Part shown: one piece after another, positions 4,690 through 7,924 of the stretch | How positions within the stretch are numbered: position 1 is the first letter of the stretch | Layout: each line of letters starts with the position of its first letter | Origin: Chlamydiia bacterium | GTDB taxonomy: Bacteria; Chlamydiota; Chlamydiia; Chlamydiales; JACKPQ01 | Reading direction: 5' to 3' | DNA: 7,924 nt | NCBI GenBank assembly: GCA_030433395.1 | Contig: JAUILX010000043.1 | Coordinates: forward strand, 1-7,924 | The notes under the pieces: model-generated | Told to the model about the DNA's origin: nothing | Seen by the model: only the letters and a program-made list of their open reading frames with translations | Databases searched by the model: none | Made by a program: the position numbers and the translations under genes

Positions 4690-7508
4690 GATTTTTGCTC
4701 TGCTTGCAGCTTTAATATAGCGTCGTGTATTTGCGGGTTTTGTGATGGCGCCATTTCAAATTTAAACAAAGCGTGCGCAATTTCTGTGCGAACGTCTTGA
4801 GAGAAATCTGAAAAGAGTTGAAAAGCTTCATGCTTAAACTCAATCAATGGATCTCTTTGTGCAACAGCGCGCATGCCAACTTCTGCTCTTAGGTGATCGA
4901 TGTGAAGCAGGTGCTCTTGCCAATGGCGATCGATATGATGCAACATCAAGCTGCGGATAATGTCTTGGATGACAGGAATCGGATTGATGTCTTTTTTGGA
5001 TAGCGTTTGCACAGAAGCGATCAATCGCGCTTGATAATCAAGCTTGTGTTTGAACGCATTAATGACAGCATCAACGGCTGCATCTGTTGATTCGTTTTCT
5101 ACGGTCACGGGGAAATTTTGAATCATCCACTCTTTAAAAGCAGCTGGAGTTTGATGCTCGGCAATTGAACTGATAAGGACTTCAAGCGTTTCATAGCTGA
5201 GGCCTACCATGTCATCTGTGTGCAAAACGTCATTGCGGAATGCGTACACTTCTTGACGTTGCATATTCATGACATCATCATATTCGAGCGTGTGTTTGCG
5301 GATTGAATAATTTCGCCCTTCGATGCGTTTTTGAGCGGTTTCAATGGATTTGTTCAATACTCCTGCAGAAATAGGCTCTCCTTCAGGGGGACGAAAGCGC
5401 TGTAAAAATTGCGTTAGGCGAGGTGATGTGAAAAGGCGCATCAGTTCATCTTCAAAGGAAACAAAAAAGATAGAGGATCCCGGATCTCCAAGACGGCCGC
5501 TGCGTCCCCTTAGCTGGCGATCAATACGGCGTGATTGGTGGCGTGTTGTGCCAACAACGTGGAGTCCTCCGCACTCGCTTACTCCCTCTTTCAACTTGAT
5601 ATCAGTACCACGTCCAGCCATGTTAGTGGCGACAGTGATTGAGCCTTTCTTCCCAGCATCGGCGATAATTTCAGCTTCACGAGCGTGATTTTTAGCATTA
5701 AGCACAGTGTGCTCTAGTTTATTTTGACGCAAAATACGAGCCAGTTTTTCAGAGACTTCAACAGATTCTGTACCGATTAGAATAGGCCGGCCTTGCTCAT
5801 TTTTCTCTTTGATGTCTTTGATAATTGCATTGTATTTTTCACGTTCTGTCATAAAGATCTGGTCGTCTGAGTCAACGCGTTTGCAAGGTTTGTAAGTAGG
5901 AATCTCTAAAACCTGAAGGCCGTAAATTTCTTTGAATTCACCGGCTTCTGTCATAGCCGTTCCAGTCATACCAGCCAGGTGATCGTACATGCGAAAGTAG
6001 TTTTGCAGTGTGATCGTTGCATAAGTTTGCGTCTCTTGTTGAATCTTAACGTTTTCCTTAGCTTCGATAGCTTGATGTAGGCCATCTGAAAAACGGCGTC
6101 CAGGTTGTGGGCGTCCAGTGTTCTCATCGATGATGACGATCTTACCTTCTTGCACGATGTAATCGACATCGCGCTCCATTAGTAAGTGAGCTCTAAGCAA
6201 TTGGCGTAGGTTGTGGGCGCGTTCTTTTCTTAAAGAATCCTCTTCGCGGATCTCGATTTTCTTCTTCAGCTTATCATCTTCAGAAAACGCTTCGTTTTTA
6301 TCGATTTCAGCGTACTCATGTCCAAGATCGAGCATCATAAAGTCATCTTTATGGGAATCGCTTTGGAGCATTTCACCCCAGCTTTTAATTCCCAAATCAG
6401 TGAGCTCATAGTCACTTGCACGCTCGTCAATCACCATGTAAAGCTGGGCAAGAAGCTCAAAACGCTCTTCTTTATTGCCATCTGCGTGGTAGTAGGTTTC
6501 CCACTTTTCCAGATCAGCGCGAAGAGCTGGATTTTCCTTGATGCGCTTTAAGATCTTATTGCGTGGAGTGCCTTTACCAACAACCCAAAACTTTTTAAAA
6601 GCCTCATGGGAGAGTTTTTGCTGCTCTTTGGAGAGCTTTGGCATCTCTTCTGCGTTGAAAAGGTCTAAGTCTTCAAACGTTTTGCGCGCCTCAGAGGCTA
6701 AGCGATTGCTAATCTCGCGTTGATTGCGAACGATGCGTGACACGGGATCTTGCAACTGGTCGTACATTTGGCGAGATTGGTTAGAGGGGCCTGAAATGAT
6801 CAGCGGAGTCCTGGCCTCGTCAATTAAAATAGAGTCAACTTCATCGATAATGGAAAAATAAAATCCCCGTTGAACCTGCTCTTCCTTGGCGTGAGACATT
6901 GAGTTATCACGTAGGTAGTCAAATCCAAATTCAGAGGCTGTTCCATAGACAATATCGGCTTTATAGACTTCTTTTCGCTCATGGGGCGCGACACTGTTGA
7001 CAAGGGCTTTCACTTCCATGCCATGCCAGCGGAAAACCGTGCCGATCCAGTCGCAGTCACGTTGAGCCAAGTAATCGTTTACAGTCACTAAGTGAACAGG
7101 TTTGCCACTAAGGGCATACAAATAAAGAGGCATCGATGCAGTCAGCGTCTTTCCCTCACCCGTTTGCATCTCAGCAATTGAGCCGTGAAACATTGAAATC
7201 GCGCCCACAATTTGCACATCGTAGGGGATCATATCCCACTTTTGCTCATAGCCACTTACGTGGATATCGCTACCACAAAGCCTGCGGCAGGTATTTTTTA
7301 CAACAGCATAGGCTTCAACAAGCAGGTTTTCAAGACGCTCGCCATCTGCTACTCTTTTTTTTAGTTCTGCAGTTTTAGCTCTAATTTCGTCATCAGATAA
7401 AGCCTGAAGTTTTTCTTCCTCGGCATTGATTTCCTTCACAATTTTGAAATATCGCTTTACAAGACGGGACTGAGCCGTACCAAAAATCTTTTTAATCAGG
7501 CCAAACAT
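4659..7508 (-). CDS. secA: Preprotein translocase ATPase SecA
   Basis: SecA is the motor that pushes unfolded preproteins through SecYEG at the inner membrane. In the 949-residue product, nucleotide-binding domain 1 has Walker A MQTGEGKT (114-121) and Walker B IIDEVDSILIDEARTPL (221-235). NBD2 carries IGTESVEVSE (578-587), ATNMAGRGTDIKL (627-639) and RQLRGRSGRLGDPG (664-677). The helical scaffold has EGRNYSIRKHTLEYDDVMN (730-748), and the C-domain motif AVAQRDPLIEFKHEAF is at 881-896. The preprotein cross-linking domain between ISGP (238-241) and LRAHLL (438-443) is about 100 residues longer than in E. coli and rich in charged helix. The C-terminus (last ~40 residues) has no cysteines, so the zinc-binding SecB-docking knuckle is absent. 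The ATG at 7508 follows AAGGA with an 8-nt gap. It is monocistronic as far as can be seen, converging on the two-TM gene with a 31-bp tail overlap. Confidence 0.98.
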   Translation of the reverse strand: MFGLIKKIFGTAQSRLVKRYFKIVKEINAEEEKLQALSDDEIRAKTAELKKRVADGERLENLLVEAYAVVKNTCRRLCGSDIHVSGYEQKWDMIPYDVQIVGAISMFHGSIAEMQTGEGKTLTASMPLYLYALSGKPVHLVTVNDYLAQRDCDWIGTVFRWHGMEVKALVNSVAPHERKEVYKADIVYGTASEFGFDYLRDNSMSHAKEEQVQRGFYFSIIDEVDSILIDEARTPLIISGPSNQSRQMYDQLQDPVSRIVRNQREISNRLASEARKTFEDLDLFNAEEMPKLSKEQQKLSHEAFKKFWVVGKGTPRNKILKRIKENPALRADLEKWETYYHADGNKEERFELLAQLYMVIDERASDYELTDLGIKSWGEMLQSDSHKDDFMMLDLGHEYAEIDKNEAFSEDDKLKKKIEIREEDSLRKERAHNLRQLLRAHLLMERDVDYIVQEGKIVIIDENTGRPQPGRRFSDGLHQAIEAKENVKIQQETQTYATITLQNYFRMYDHLAGMTGTAMTEAGEFKEIYGLQVLEIPTYKPCKRVDSDDQIFMTEREKYNAIIKDIKEKNEQGRPILIGTESVEVSEKLARILRQNKLEHTVLNAKNHAREAEIIADAGKKGSITVATNMAGRGTDIKLKEGVSECGGLHVVGTTRHQSRRIDRQLRGRSGRLGDPGSSIFFVSFEDELMRLFTSPRLTQFLQRFRPPEGEPISAGVLNKSIETAQKRIEGRNYSIRKHTLEYDDVMNMQRQEVYAFRNDVLHTDDMVGLSYETLEVLISSIAEHQTPAAFKEWMIQNFPVTVENESTDAAVDAVINAFKHKLDYQARLIASVQTLSKKDINPIPVIQDIIRSLMLHHIDRHWQEHLLHIDHLRAEVGMRAVAQRDPLIEFKHEAFQLFSDFSQDVRTEIAHALFKFEMAPSQNPQIHDAILKLQAEQKSYFLEPVSVD

Positions 7509-7516
7509 TTTTTGAA

Positions 7517-7521
7517 TCCTT
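7517..7521 (-). promoter_or_regulatory. secA ribosome binding site
   Basis: AAGGA lies 8 nt before the ATG at 7508, supporting this as the secA start; the following MFGLIKKIFG is a typical SecA N-terminus. Confidence 0.75.
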
Positions 7522-7568
7522 TGAGGCTATGGGCTTTAACTGCATTTTATGCTATCATCATGGCATTG

Positions 7569-7591
7569 GTCTCTATTTTATCACAAGAGAC
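7569..7591. repeat. 23-bp inverted repeat, possible operator in the secA divergent promoter region
   Basis: GTCTCT (7569-7574) and AGAGAC (7586-7591) are perfect inverted copies separated by 11 bases; allowing one bulged G, two further T-A pairs extend the arms. There is no T run after either arm, so it is not a terminator. Its position over the candidate secA -10 box, between two divergent genes, suits a dimeric regulator's binding site, though a 6-bp arm can arise by chance. Confidence 0.35.
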
Positions 7592-7603
7592 AACACCCTT
7601 AAA
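7575..7603 (-). promoter_or_regulatory. Candidate secA promoter
   Basis: On the minus strand TAAAAT (7580-7575) matches the -10 box in five of six bases, and TTTAAG (7603-7598) lies 17 bases upstream as a weak -35. The start would be near 7568, about 60 nt before the ATG. The -10 hexamer falls in the loop of the inverted repeat at 7569-7591. Confidence 0.3.
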
Positions 7604-7624
7604 GTTTAAAAATAGGTAACACAA

Positions 7625-7924
7625 ATGACACCTGTAATTAATTCAAATGCTTTTTACCGCTTTGCAGAGGGTCGCCCTACTGAATCACCTGAACATAAGC
7701 TCATGCGGTTTATTGGTGATTCATACTCTAAAATACCATATGTAGAAGATATTCCTGACAGAGAATTAATCTCACCTGAAATCTTCGGTAACCAAGTCTA
7801 TGGAAAAGGTTATGACAACTGCTACAAGCCATTTATGTTTTGCAGAGTAAATCACAAGGCACCGGACTCAGACATTGAAGAATCATTCGGTATAGTCGCT
7901 ATGCTCGATAAAAATGAATGGCGT
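7625..7924 (+). CDS. Unrecognised protein, N-terminal 100 residues only (cut by window edge)
   Basis: The frame is open for exactly 100 codons from ATG 7625 to the right edge, with AGGT placed 7 nt before the start. I recognise no family. The visible part is hydrophilic with no signal peptide or membrane segment. It is rich in aromatic residues and prolines (KIPYVEDIPDREL at 36-48, PEIFGNQVYGKGYDNCYKPF at 51-70), with two cysteines at 66 and 73, and ends FGIVAMLDKNEWR. A hand count over 7681-7920 gives about 37 % GC, against roughly 42 % or more in sampled lines of the neighbouring core genes, with frequent TCA, ATA and GTA codons. This suggests a lineage-specific or transferred gene. It is divergent from secA. 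That it is coding is supported by the ribosome site and the uninterrupted frame, but the reading is moderate because the gene is incomplete. Confidence 0.7.
   Translation, partial: MTPVINSNAFYRFAEGRPTESPEHKLMRFIGDSYSKIPYVEDIPDRELISPEIFGNQVYGKGYDNCYKPFMFCRVNHKAPDSDIEESFGIVAMLDKNEWR

Noticed and set aside
4694..4703. CTGCTTGCAG palindrome just after the two-TM gene, considered as a terminator
   Set aside because: The loop would be too small for a stable stem and no T tract of use follows; it lies within the secA coding sequence.
5344..7378. Plus- and minus-strand open frames of 61-114 codons overlapping secA
   Set aside because: They lie within conserved SecA motifs in other frames and lack supporting start signals.
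7542..7552. Small palindrome GCAT-TTT-ATGC in the secA leader
   Set aside because: Only a 4-bp stem with no T run or wider pairing; too short to call a regulatory hairpin.

Overview
The window looks like chromosomal DNA of a member of the Chlamydiota, probably an environmental (amoeba-associated) lineage rather than Chlamydia itself. Three things point there, all from memory of those families and not from a search. The GlgC N-terminus reads SRCKPAVSFGG where most bacteria have RAKPAV. lpdA and lipA are adjacent and beside a small two-transmembrane protein, as I recall for C. trachomatis (CT556-CT558). SecA is long, carries extra sequence in the preprotein cross-linking domain and has no C-terminal zinc knuckle. 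Sampled lines of the core genes are mostly around 42-48 % GC. The phylum is a moderately firm inference; the genus is not determined.

Layout. Positions 1-794 (minus) are the 5' two thirds of glgC, cut by the window edge. Positions 856-4072 (minus) are a tight three-gene operon transcribed lpdA > lipA > HEAT-repeat protein, with both junctions being 4-bp ATGA overlaps. glgC follows 61 bp further downstream on the same strand. A 110-bp divergent promoter region (4073-4182) separates lpdA from a plus-strand gene (4183-4689) for an acidic N-tail, two-TM membrane protein. That gene converges on secA (7508-4659, minus), and the two 3' ends overlap by 31 bp. A 116-bp divergent region (7509-7624) with a 23-bp inverted repeat separates secA from an unrecognised plus-strand gene (7625 to the edge) that is clearly more AT-rich.

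Function. LipA makes the lipoyl cofactor and LpdA reoxidises it in the 2-oxoacid dehydrogenase complexes, so the operon is a lipoate/central-carbon unit; the HEAT protein is translationally tied to it but has no known role. GlgC makes ADP-glucose for glycogen. SecA drives Sec export. The window is mainly housekeeping. The parts with real unknowns are the HEAT protein, the two-TM protein and the truncated AT-rich gene. No RNA genes, mobile elements, CRISPR arrays or convincing intrinsic terminators were seen, and no gap exceeds 116 bp.
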